The notes under the pieces were generated by a model. It was not told where the DNA came from, searched no databases, and saw only the letters and a program-made list of their open reading frames with translations. A program made the translations under genes and the position numbers. Positions 8,941 through 18,370 of a stretch of 29,036 nucleotides of DNA are shown piece after piece (positions within the stretch are counted from its first letter, which is position 1; every line of letters starts with the position of its first letter). Where the stretch lies: the NCBI GenBank assembly GCA_003427395.1, contig BFEA01000412.1, positions 74,392 through 103,427 on the forward strand. The letters run 5' to 3'. This DNA comes from Chara braunii. Taxonomy: Eukaryota; Streptophyta; Charophyceae; Charales; Characeae.

Positions 8941-10722
8941 GTTTTGACAAAGTAACCGCTTGTTTTGTTTTTTGCCCAGAAATGTTTGGCAAGGCACTAG
9001 AGAAGCACCGGTTAATGAAAGCAGAAGAGAGACAAAAACTTAGTAAGCATCGCCACAAGGCTTTAAGTCATCCGTCAGAGTATGTCGCAATGATCATTGA
9101 TGGGATGGATCAGAGCAAGACTATACTGCCACACTTTACTAGGGTTCCAAATGATTCGAAACTAAAAGAAGGGAACTTTGTGAAAGTTCACGTGGTTGGG
9201 GCTAAGGTGCTAAGACTCTCATCGAACGCCTCTGCAACTGTTTTCTTTGACAACTTAGATCAGATTCTAATTGCATGCTAACTGTTCTTCATCGTCAGAT
9301 TTCTCAACTTCCTGTACCATTTCCGAGAGTCCTGTATCTTACACTTGATAACACTTCGAAAGATAACAAGAACAAATTTGTGTTGTCATATCTCGTGTTC
9401 TTGGTGAAAATGAGAGTGTTTAGTAAAGTGAAGTTAAACTTTCTTCTTGTTGGTCACACGCACGAGGACATCGACCAGATTTTCAGCTGTTTCTCGAGAA
9501 AGATGGCTACACATGGTGCGTTCGATCTTCCTGAGTTGCAACACGTGATTAGGGAGTCGTACAAGGTAGAACAAGATCATAGCGTGCACGTTGAGGAGAT
9601 GACGGAAACAATGGACTGAAAGTTGTACGTTCAGGATCATCTACATAATGTCAATGATATTAGCTTCAACCAACATTTTCGAATCAAGCGCAACGACAAT
9701 GAGGAGGTGCGCATTTGGAGCAAGCAATATCATAATTTGCGGTGGCAGCCGAACGACAGAGAAAGTCTGGACATCTTCACGTCAGAGCCAACAGGACAAG
9801 TTCAAGCTTCGCCAAAGCATGCAATCCGATCCTTGGAAGCAAGATATCGACTTACTTGTTGGGGTGAGGACGAAAGGCGTGATAAGGTCGTCAGCAGTGA
9901 AGGTCATGTCCGTAATCGAAAAGCGGGAGGATCTTCGAAATTCAAGGTTGACGATGATGTACTGTCCATCGCCGCCTTGAGAGCCAAATTACATGCCCTG
10001 ACGCTCAACCCCACAACATTGAATGGTGGAATAAGCTCAAAGCAACGCAGAAAACTCTCGACCTTCAGGACACAAACCTCAAAGAGTCTTTCGCGTGGCC
10101 CTCTGTAACAGCATATGTCAGCAGAGCAGGTGAAGAAGTTCCACCAACCGCTAATGGTTTTGACCAACGCTGGGATGATCTTTTCCCTCCTGAGAGACCT
10201 ATCTACATTCACGCACGCAAGAGCAGACAGTTTCGAGAGGACAGAGACGGAAAGTACGACGATCTCGAGGTCAACACTTTTATCGCATTACGAGTTTGTT
10301 CGGGGCAGGAAGAGAGAGGCAAACCTTACCACATTGGCAAGGTTGTCGAGCTGCTAGCAAGTAAACGATTCAAAGTTGCTTGGTTTGCACAACGTGAGAA
10401 AGGAGAGGGTTACTACCCTCAGTTCAAGACAAATCCTCAAGGAAAGACTACGAGAGAGTCTTCCGAGGACATCTATGACTGGAGCTGCGGCGTTCTTTGT
10501 TACAACTTTCAACTAAAAACAGACAGGACCCTTTTCTCGCAGACCAGACAAAAGATCTCTGAGATGTTGAATTCCATGGCAACGGAGGATGTCCACTAGG
10601 AAGACCTTCTAGGAACGGATTGCTTCGGAGGTTGGCAGAGAGTCATCGAGATCGAGGTCATTTCTGCTTCCGCATTAGACCAGGTTTCCTTTTGTCGCTG
10701 TTCAACAGATTATCTGAGTTGA

Positions 10723-10916
10723 GTCGTTAGCGGCTTGAAACTTCTTTTAAATTTGTACAACAGTAGGTCGCAGGTCGCACCCAGGCACGTGCGGCCAACC
10801 TTCTTGTCATCCGAGTCTAGTCGTTAGTGGCTTGTAAATTCTTGTAAATTTGTACAACACTAGGTCGCATTTCGCAACCAGGCACGTGTGGCCAACCTTT
10901 TTGTTTTCGCGATCTT
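10723..10916. repeat. 97-bp direct repeat, two diverged copies
   Basis: GTCGTTAG(C/T)GGCTTG starts at 10723 and 10820. Each copy carries TTGTACAACA(G/C)TAGGTCGCA and then CAGGCACGTG(C/T)GGCCAACCTT. It lies just 3' of the transposase-like frame and could be part of that element's untranslated end. Confidence 0.85.
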
Positions 10917-11119
10917 TTCCAATGTACTTTGCGGTTTTTCACTTTACAATTATAAAATTTTGGGAATAGACTCACGATTTGCCGTTTGGGTTCCGGCTCT
11001 TCGATTTGCGGTTTGTCACTCATTTTTCGACCAAAATATTTGTCACATGAACAATTGTTGATTTGCGGTTTGTCATTCAAATTCTCGCGACATTATGTTT
11101 TTTTCTACTTTCCCCAAAT

Positions 11120-11780
11120 TCGTGTTAAAGGCCTACAAGGTCGTGTTTGAATTTCGTTGAATTGTCGTGACTTTTAACACTGCGTTTTTAGGGCTTTAAA
11201 CACTTGACCGATAATGGACTATAATTACGCTATTTTTTTACTTTGCTTAAATTCGCGTTATAGGCCTATAAGGTCGTGTTTGAATTTCGCTGAATTTCCG
11301 TGACGTTGAACATTGTGCTTATAGGCCTATAAACACTTGACCGATTGTGGACTAAAATTCTTATGTCCGTGTTTCGTTTTCAAACACTCGGTAGAGGCCT
11401 GTAATTCGAAAAGCGCGGTTTTCGAATTTCGAGAGAATTTACGAGGGTCGCTTCCAAATCTCGCGAAATTCGGCTCTTTTATGAATTTGCGCAAATTCTC
11501 GTTATAGGCTTATAAGGTCGTGTTTGAATTTCGCTGAATTTCCGTGATGTGGGACATTACCTTTATAGAGCTATAAACACGTAACCTATTATGGACTAAA
11601 ATTCTTCTGTCCGTGTGGGCCTTGAATTCGAAAAGTGCGGTTTCTTAATTTCGAGAGAATTTCCGAGGGTCGCTTTAAAATCTCGCGAAATTCGGCTCTC
11701 TGCTGAATTTTCGCAAATTCGCGTTATAGGCCTATAAGGTCGTGTCTGGAAGTCGTTGAATTTTCGTAACGTTCGAATCT
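11120..11780. repeat. AT-rich diverged tandem repeats with TTATAGGCCTATAA palindrome
   Basis: GGC(C/T)TA(T/C)AAGGTCGTGT recurs near 11130, 11263, 11507 and 11729. It is followed by TTTGAATTTCG(C/T)TGAATT in the first three copies. Two copies also share AATTCGAAAAG(C/T)GCGGTTT and GAGAGAATTT(A/C)CGAGGGTCGC. The 14-bp palindrome TTATAGGCCTATAA is exact in the second and fourth copies. No coding sequence is seen. Confidence 0.8.
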
Positions 11781-12309
11781 AGTTAAACGGTTGTCCACAA
11801 CTTTTGGAGATTTAAAATCAGTTGCCGTTGACTGTTTTTTTCTTTTCTCTAGATCCCGTTTTTTTCATACCTTTGTTTCCAAGCTTCTATTTCCTTACTA
11901 TTATGAGTGCAAAGAAAGAGGATTACCAACCCGTCTGTTCGGCTTGCCAGGTTTTCGACTAGTTTTTACGTCCTTGGATTGGGTTCCGGAAAAGACTCTT
12001 CTGTTTTAAAACAAAATACTACTTCCAATGTACAGTACTGACTGGTCGTTTCGTTTTGCACTGAAATCTCCATAAATTGGAGATCTTTTCGTCGACCATG
12101 AGTAGGAGTCGCCTGTTCGCCTAAAAAATGGGCTTTTTTTTCCACGTTGTTGTCGGCCTCAAATATCTACTAATTTTTAGAGGGGGTTTCGATGACATTT
12201 GCGCACGAAACGGTGTAAAATTCACCTTTGTTTCTCAAAAAATGCTATGTTCGATTGACGTTTTTCTGTCTATAGGATTTCTCTGGTTTTAGTTTGTTTC
12301 TCTGGTTTT
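11781..12309. other. No recognisable feature
   Basis: The sequence is AT-rich. Its short open frame (a Phe-rich plus-strand frame at 11791-12009) has no recognisable protein character. It separates the AT-rich repeats from the truncated LINE. A duplicated ACCAGAGAAA on the minus strand near 12280-12310 marks the truncation point of the LINE. Confidence 0.5.
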
Positions 12310-13398
12310 CACAAATCCATTGTTCTACCCGCTTATACAGGACAGGGAGGAGAGTAATAGGTCCGCAGTTTCTAATGTTCTTTTTATCCCCTTTCTTATA
12401 TAAGAGAGTTGTGATCCCTTGTCCAATCATTCCCCCAAACGAGGCCTCGTTCTGTACCGCCTTGATATATGCCATGATATCCTCCCTCAGGAGATTCCAG
12501 AATTGTACCCAGAATTCCTTAGGGAACGAGTCTATCCCAGATGTCTTCTCCTCTTCCATGTCCTGGAGGGTCTCCCAGACCTCTTGTGGAGTTAATGGGC
12601 TGTCCACAATGCCCCTTTGCTCATGCGTGAGGTGCGTGTGTAAGGCCTGTAGTAGTTTGTCCCACGCCTGATGGACCTGGTCCAGTTGCTTGTTGGGGGT
12701 CTCAGAGGTGAAGAGGTTCGTGTAATATCTGGCGGCATAGTTCGCAATTGTGTATGCGTTGGTCACCGGCGGGGTTGTGTCGTCCAACGGGTGCCTGAGC
12801 TTGGGAATAGTGGCAGCTCTAGCTCTGGCCTTGGCTTTATTGAAGAAGGTTTTTGCCATTGTTCCATCAGCGTGTTCCTTTTTTATTTTCGCTTGCACTC
12901 TCCATGCCTGCACCTGTCGGTCCACGTAGGCTTGGAGGTGGTCCCGGGCCTCTTGGAGTCTCTCATAGGAGGGGAGGTGCAACGGGTCATTCATCAGTTC
13001 ATCCCATTCTTCTAGGTCCCGCATGAGTTTATCAAGGAGAGCTTTTCGGTCCCTGGCATGTTGGATGGAGAACTTCTTCGTCCTTTCCCTTAATTGTGCC
13101 ACCCCGCCGTTGAACCAGTTCACTCCTTCTCCCGATTCTGGTTTTTGCGTTCGCCAATATTCTCAGAAAGTGGTGACAAGGTCTTCAAATTTGGGGAGGG
13201 GGAGCAGGGAGGTATTGAGCTTATAGAACCCAGGTCCTCGCTGTATATGGTTATGGAATGAGAGTCCCAGCGTAAGCATCCTATGGAAGAACGATTTACA
13301 AGGGCTAATTGTTGTGATTTTCTTTGTGGTAACGAGACCCATCAGGTCTTTCGACACCAGTGTGAGGTCAATTCGTGAATTGGCCAGACCATGCTCGC
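12310..13398 (-). pseudogene. LINE A ORF2: endonuclease C-terminus and start of reverse transcriptase
   Basis: From 13390 downward the frame reads ANSRIDLTLVS, which is the SR(I/L)D motif of APE-type endonucleases. RGPGFYKLNTSLL follows, the usual endonuclease-to-RT junction, then TGA 13163. A long helical linker comes next (about 13120-12720), then LTPQEVWETLQDMEEEKTSG, GIDSFPKEFW, TTLLYKKGDKKNIRN and GPITLLPVLYK. These are RT motifs 0 to 1. A Gly sits where (W/Y)RPI normally has Arg. Sequence similarity ends at about 12320. The Asp-containing catalytic motifs (A and YADD) are absent, so no RT activity is possible. Confidence 0.8.
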
Positions 13399-13806
13399 CT
13401 ACGAATCCCCCCCGGCGGGGGCCAAGCGTGGCGAAGTCCGCGGTCGCGGCCAGGTCCGCGACCCCGCGGACTTGTCCGCACGGCCGCGCGACTTTGCGGC
13501 CTCATGGCGGTCAGTGGGGAGGGCGGTTGGGGATTTGGAAAGCGCCATGGGGCAGAGCGACCCCAGCCCCACCCCCTCGAAAAAGAAGAAAAAAAAAAAA
13601 ACATTTTTTTTAAGGGGGGGGAGGTTGGGTGACTGAAGGTATTTAAAAAAAAAAAAAAAAAAAAAACTTTTTTTTTTTTTTTTTTTTTTTTCCCGTTGAT
13701 TGATTGATTGATTGATTGATTGGCGCACACACACACACATAGGTAGTATTGTATAATTACATGTTCTACGAGAAGATTCATTCGATTTTGCTTTTTTTTT
13801 TTTTCG

Positions 13807-13843
<37 letters not shown>

Positions 13844-13887
13844 CGAGTGATTGAGTGGTGGGGGAGGAGTCGCCCCACCCCCCCGCC

Positions 13888-14264
13888 NNNNNNNNNNNNN
13901 NNNNNNNNNNNNNNNNNNNNNNNNNNNNNNNNNNNNNNNNNNNNNNNNNNNNNNNNNNNNNNNNNNNNNNNNNNNNNNNNNNNNNNNNNNNNNNNNNNNN
14001 NNNNNNNNNNNNNNNNNNNNNNNNNNNNNNNNNNNNNNNNNNNNNNNNNNNNNNNNNNNNNNNNNNNNNNNNNNNNNNNNNNNNNNNNNNNNNNNNNNNN
14101 NNNNNNNNNNNNNNNNNNNNNNNNNNNNNNNNNNNNNNNNNNNNNNNNNNNNNNNNNNNNNNNNNNNNNNNNNNNNNNNNNNNNNNNNNNNNNNNNNNNN
14201 NNNNNNNNNNNNNNNNNNNNNNNNNNNNNNNNNNNNNNNNNNNNNNNNNNNNNNNNNNNNNNNN
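13888..14264. other. Assembly gap (Ns)
   Basis: 377 Ns lie between a C-rich tract (CCCCACCCCCCCGCC) and a poly-A run. Open frames reported through the gap are meaningless. Confidence 0.99.
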
Positions 14265-14557
14265 AAAAAAAAAAAAAAAAACATAAAAACAAAGAATACA
14301 AAGAACTGCCAACCAACCAACCCCGCCCCCCCAAATTTCTTTTTTACAATTTATTTTTCAATTTCTCTTCTCCACCTTCTCTGTTTTTTATTTTTTATAA
14401 TTCTAAAAAATTATCTGTTTCCAAAAAAAAAAATGGGGTTGTAAGGATTAAAAATCCCTACAACCCTTTTTTTTTTTCTTTTTTTTTTACCCATTATTTA
14501 ATTCAGGAAAAATGTGGTAAATTCACGTCCGCGGCGCGGACGAGGTCAGCCGCGGAC

Positions 14558-14611
14558 GCGGCCGTATATACGGCCGCCCTCCAAGCTCGACCCCGCGGAC
14601 GCGTCCGCGGG
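14558..14611. repeat. Two perfect 20-bp GC palindromes near the insertion's right end
   Basis: GCGGCCGTATATACGGCCGC at 14558-14577 and CCCGCGGACGCGTCCGCGGG at 14592-14611 are each perfectly self-complementary. A third hairpin, GTCCGCG-G-CGCGGAC, lies at 14527-14541. They sit within about 95 bp of the element's terminus, so they are probably subterminal structures. Confidence 0.9.
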
Positions 14612-14621
14612 TGTTTCGTAG

Positions 14622-15190
14622 ATGCTCGCCCTGAGACGAGAGGCATGTATATGCTTTTTGCATGGGGTGCAGCAGTCTGTACGCATCCTCAAGTTGTCTA
14701 TCTGCCATAATTTGCTTCAGCATGAGGACATCTGGGCCACAACTCGCCACTTGGGAGGGCGTGAAGGTCTGATGTTGTGATGTGGATCTGCAGTCCATCC
14801 TGGGGTCAAGAGTGGTGTTAAGGTCCCCTGCTATTATAAAACTCTTCGCCTTCATACTGCATTTTTACGTAGTCCCATCTGCCTTGGTGTTCGTCGTAGT
14901 CCACTGAGAGTGGTTTGAGCTTAGAAGAGGGCGGGAGCCAGATGGCCACTCCAACAGATGCCCTTTCCATGGCAGATGCAGAGTAAGATGTGTACGGCCA
15001 GACACTTTTCGCTTTTGCCATATGGGCTGGTGTGTGCTGCAGATGCGTTTCCTAGATGCATATCACATCTGGCCATGCTCTCGTCAGCGGGCTTCTGAGC
15101 ATGTCCCATATGGCATTCTTTTTCCCTTGTGATGTCTGAATCAGACTGTTCACATTCACCGAGCGAATGTCAATATCCGCTCGTGCCAAC
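14622..15190 (-). pseudogene. LINE A ORF2: APE-type endonuclease N-terminal and middle part
   Basis: From 15170 downward the frame reads DIRSVNVNSL (the catalytic Asn region), then PDVICI-stop-ETHL. The stop is TAG at 15052, exactly at the Gln of the conserved QETH motif, so CAG became TAG. It continues through RASVGVAIWL to about 14865. Another frame then gives FIIAGDLNTTLDP (equivalent to GDFN) and LEDAYRLLHPMQKAYTC. The expected Y(A/G)P segment between these two parts is missing, so a deletion plus frame change sits near 14860-14870. The reading then meets the inserted element at 14621. Confidence 0.82.
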
Positions 15191-16740
15191 TTAGCTGCCC
15201 ATTGGGGCTGCCTCCTAGTCGGGGGGAAAACCAAGGGGGATGGGGGGCGTTGAGGGGGTTGGGAAGGCACTGGAGGGGGCAAATGTATGGGAGGGGGAGG
15301 AGGGGGACACAAGGAGTGTGCGGGGGTGGAGTGTATGGTGTGGAGTTCCGCCTCAGGAGAGTGAGCAGAATACTGGCCCATTGTTTGGAGTTCGTTCAAA
15401 CTGAGGTGAACAAGTTGAGGAATTGCCTTATCGTGCATGTCATTTAGTCCATTCCTAGGGGTTGGTGAATGCGTGTTTGGTTGCATGTCTGTGTCAGCAT
15501 GAGTTTCCATCATGGTTTGCAGGTCAGGCACTTCAGTTCTCAGTCATCCATAAACGATTCAGTCCTTGGTTTTTACTGGGAGAACAAATGGTGGATCATC
15601 CCAGTGGTTATGTTCGTCCAACACATTGTCCTCTAAGAAGATTTGCATGAACAATAGGACGTGGGTGAGGGACCAGGCCAAATTTATTCTGAATCAGTCT
15701 GTGGAGAGGTTTATGAGGTTGTGGTGGGCAAACCATGCGAATCTTGTCGGTGTTTTCAGAGATGTGGTTTTGTAATCCATCAACACAATGACCGCCATAA
15801 TGCCCTTCGGGAATGATAGTGATGAAGGCAGAACGGTACGGTAACCCAGGACTCCGTCTGTGACTGTCTCTTGACGCCGCTTGAGGATTACTGCGGTAGA
15901 GGGGTTGCCCCTCCACCCTTCCACTGTAAGGCCCTTCGGGTCTGGTGGCTGTTCTAAATGGCAGTCTAGAGCGGGTCTGAGTCCCAGCAGCCATTGGCCA
16001 CCATCCCTTTCCCTGGTCAGTGGAAGTATGACCACTCCCGGAGGAGTTTCCCCTGAGGCGTCGTCATCCACTTGGAGTCTCACCCTGTCTTTCAATTTCC
16101 GGGGGGGACGGTCCTTCATTGTGTCTGCTTTCAAGTCTATTGGCGAGGTGTCATCATTGGACCAGCAGCTTGGGCCAAGTCAGACCCTCGTGAAGGAAAG
16201 CCTCCTCTTGGGGGTCCGGCCGACTCGAGTCATGTGCAGTTTGTTCCTGACAAAGTGTGTTAGTTGCATACTCCTCTATTTGTCCAGAAACTCGTTGACC
16301 ACGAAGACAATGGCCGCTCCCACGTCCATCCAGTCAATGGACGCGATGTCCTTATATTTTTCAACAACAGCCAAAACGTGAGGGCTGAACGTTAACACTC
16401 TTTTGGTGTCGACCCAATATTTGTTAGCAAGTTTGTCCTGTGCTCCATCCGCCGACATGGAAAATATTTTGGCAAGGGTCCAGTCCGTCAGGAAGGCCAA
16501 CTTCTATTTAACCTCGTCATTGGCTGCCAGTGGAGGAGGGGGAGGGGGCAGAGTGTCCTGTTCAAGCGGGGTCGGAGACTGGGTCATTTCAACGTCAGCA
16601 TTCACCTGTAACAGGGTTCGGTGTTGTGTGTTCGGCAAGAGCTCCTCCGGGGCCGAGGTATCCATTTCTTGGGGCTCCGATTTATCCTTGTCAGTACCCT
16701 AAAGCGCAACATCCGCAGGCTGCATCGGACTGTTCAGTGC
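15191..16740 (-). pseudogene. LINE A: second globular region and Pro-rich linker before the endonuclease
   Basis: One minus frame runs through this stretch with in-frame stops at 16504 (TAG), 16276 (TAG), 16180 (TGA), 15694 (TGA), 15559 (TGA) and 15544 (TGA). Segments between stops are clearly protein-like: LTDWTLAKIFSMSADGAQDK, WMDVGAAIVFVVNEFLDK, GGQWLLGLRP, KGIMAVIVLMDYKTTSL and SLTHVLLFMQIFLED. A Pro-rich linker (PPPPPPIHLPPPVP) follows at about 15330-15230, then the endonuclease. The role of the globular part is unknown to me. By position it replaces or duplicates the usual ORF1 nucleic-acid-binding part. Confidence 0.6.
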
Positions 16741-18370
16741 CTGGTATTGCTGTTGCATTTATCTTTCCTGCTCAAGCTGCCAAAACATCCGCAGCTGGTG
16801 TTGTTGTTGTTGCAAGATAAGCTCCTGTTCACAGCGAAGCTGTTGCTGCCACTGCAGGTGGTGGAGTTGCAAGATCTGTTGTTGGTGGAGCACCCTCTGT
16901 TGGTGTTGCTGGTGGTGGTATTGTGCCAGTTGAGCTTGTAATAAGAGGTGGGCCTGGTCCCTGCACTCCGTGTGCTGCCGGATTTGGTGCTGATGCGGTT
17001 GCGCTTGGTGCAACGAGTGGGTGTATGTGTGCTGGTGCAGAAGATCTTGTTGCCATGGTTGTTGTTGCTGATGTTGGCCTTGTGCTGCATGCTGCACAAC
17101 TTGCTGCAGCTGGATTTGGTGTTGTGCCTCCTGCACTTGCTCCTGTTGTTGCTGCTGCATTAGCGTTTGTTGTTGGCGTTGTTGTTGTTGCACTAGTTGG
17201 TCTTGTGCCACATGCAGCACAGCTTGCTGCAGTTGGGTTTGGTATTGTGCCTCTTGCGCTTGCTCCTGCTGTTGCTGCGTCAGTTGTTGCTACTGCATGA
17301 ACATTTTCTGTTGGCATCGTTGTTGTAGCTGTTGTTGGCTTTGTGTCGCATGCTGCACAGCTTGCTGCACGGTTTGTTGTAGCTGGATTTGGTGGTGTGC
17401 CTCCCATGCTTGCTCCTCTTGTTGTTGCACCAGCTGTTGCTGCGGTTCTTGTTGCTGTGTTAGCTTTTGCTGTTGGCATTTTGTATGTTGGTGCACTTGG
17501 GGTTGTTGTTGCTGTGCTTGCAGTGCTTGCAGCGATTGTTGGCATTGTGCCTCATACTGCAGTGCTTGCAGCGATTGTTGGCATTGTGCCTCATACTGCA
17601 GCACTTGTTGTATTTGAATGTGCTGCTGTGCCTCCCTGAATTGCTCTTGTTGTTGCTGCTGTGCCAAGAGGTGATGGTCCTGTTGCTGCGATTGCATCTG
17701 CTGTTGGCCATGCATCACATGGTTCATCTGGGATTGTTGTTGCCTTGGTTGCAACTGTTGTTGAGACTGTGCTGCTTGCTGCTATATCTAGATATATGTA
17801 CATATATATACAAAGCAATATCAATATATTCACTATATATTTTTTTATATATAAATAAATGTATATATAAATAAATATATAGTGAATATATTGATATTGC
17901 TTTGTATATATATGTACATATATCTAGATATATATCTCAGATTGCTGTAATTGGGTGTGCTGGTGTGCCTCCCGGGCTTGTACGTGGCTCTGCATTACGT
18001 ACGACTGTGCATTCGCTTGTGGCTGTGGTTGCTGCTGCTCTATGGTGGACACTGGGCAGCAGCTGCTGTTGTTGTTGCAGTTGCTGCTGGTGGCAGCATT
18101 GCACGGCCCCGGGCTCTTTGTCATTGGCAGTGTTGTTGTCCTTCTCAGACAAGGCGGCGGTGGGCAGGGATAGCAGCGGTGGGGGCTGTTGAGGATGAAG
18201 ATGCCTGTTTGCAGTGGATCCAATGTCGGTACATTCAACCTCCTCTCCTATTTGTTGCGCGAGCAGCTGAAGCCTTGCCTCTCCAGCCTGGGCGTGAGAC
18301 GTCATCACTTGGATCTGCGCATTCTCTTGCCGTTGCGGATGCTGTTGCTCTTCCTCTGTGTTGGATAGTA
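16741..18370 (-). pseudogene. LINE A: Gln-rich repeat region
   Basis: The minus frame 17754-16759 is extremely Gln-rich, with one TAG at 17290 inside the Gln repeats. A diverged module with E-A-(Q/H/Y)-x-(I/T)-Q-(L/I)-Q-Q recurs near 17965, 17634, 17403, 17262 and 17130, followed by VxxxxAQxQ. A perfect 39-bp tandem duplication lies at 17521-17598. Upstream (about 18050-18370) the Gln-rich reading changes frame. A 305-bp spaced duplication (cores at 18144 and 18449) encodes SLP(T/S)AALSE(K/E)DNNT. The CAA/CAG mixture and the amino-acid conservation between modules indicate selection on the protein rather than simple triplet slippage. The same DNA read in other frames gives Leu-, Cys-, Ala- or Thr-rich artefacts. 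Confidence 0.75.
17783..17932. mobile_element. 150-bp fold-back element with perfect 60-bp arms
   Basis: Bases 17783-17842 are the exact reverse complement of 17873-17932, around a 30-bp A/T spacer. The arms begin TATATCTAGATATATGTACA. The insertion splits the Gln-rich frame: HTQLQQS lies on one side and QQAAQSQQQL on the other. The size, AT content and palindromy fit a small MITE or fold-back element. I cannot define a target duplication because the flanks are TA-rich. Confidence 0.85.

Larger units (their letters stand above)
8084..8979 (+). other. Phase-1 spliceosomal intron in the transposase-like gene
   Basis: The donor is CGAG|GTAATG at 8084 and the acceptor is TTTTTTGCCCAG ending at 8979. 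Joining 8083 to 8980 completes a Glu codon (G + AA) and gives SAFERE-MFGKALEKHR with the frame kept on both sides. Internal CAG acceptors at 8267 and 8397 are possible but would insert low-complexity sequence not expected in the protein. Confidence 0.75.
7204..10599 (+). pseudogene. Decayed DDE/D-like transposase (DUF7869-type)
   Basis: The order matches a family I know as an uncharacterised RNase H-like transposase group (I believe DUF7869). An acidic start (DTDSEDEEG) is followed by VCTKAWGKLYGCSTTRVAKI, then FHLSDTLRRRDVYDFFKRDC, then a CSTCLKFK motif. Next come IIDGMDQSKT (Asp codons 9099 and 9108), LYLTLDNTSKDNKNK (Asp 9347) and VGHTHEDIDQIF (9452-9484), and last a C-terminal KPYHIGKVVELL module. 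Lesions: TGA 7534; TGA 9617; a one-base loss near 9256 (the coding frame switches so that SDSNCMLTVLHR follows FFDNL); and a frame switch near 10005-10020. After that switch, 193 open codons without an ATG run to TAG 10597. An intron (8084-8979) joins the halves in phase. I saw no terminal inverted repeats. The start codon is unknown; the first ATG in frame is 7258. Confidence 0.75.
13399..14621. mobile_element. DNA transposon-like insertion in the LINE endonuclease, with target duplication
   Basis: The element is flanked by direct copies of ATGCTCGC (13391-13398 and 14622-14629; 9 bp if the next C is counted). Its ends are CTACGAA and TTCGTAG, an exact 7-bp terminal inverted repeat. Removing the element and one flank copy rejoins the endonuclease in frame (SQGEH + GLANSRID). 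The interior has GC-rich ends with dense palindromes, long A/T runs, two (TTGA)n microsatellites (about 13697-13721 and 13805-13843), a short (CA)n tract and 377 Ns. No transposase is visible, so it looks non-autonomous. An 8-bp duplication would suit hAT; 9 bp would suit Mutator. The terminal bases alone do not decide between them. Confidence 0.82.

Noticed and set aside
13368-14710. Open frames of 140-314 codons spanning 13368-14710
   Set aside because: They are open only because they run through 377 Ns and homopolymer or (TTGA)n tracts.
16621-17874. Leu-, Cys-, Ala- and Thr-rich frames in the Gln-rich region
   Set aside because: They are the other five frames of CAA/CAG-type codons; only the Gln frame shows module-level conservation and joins the endonuclease frame.
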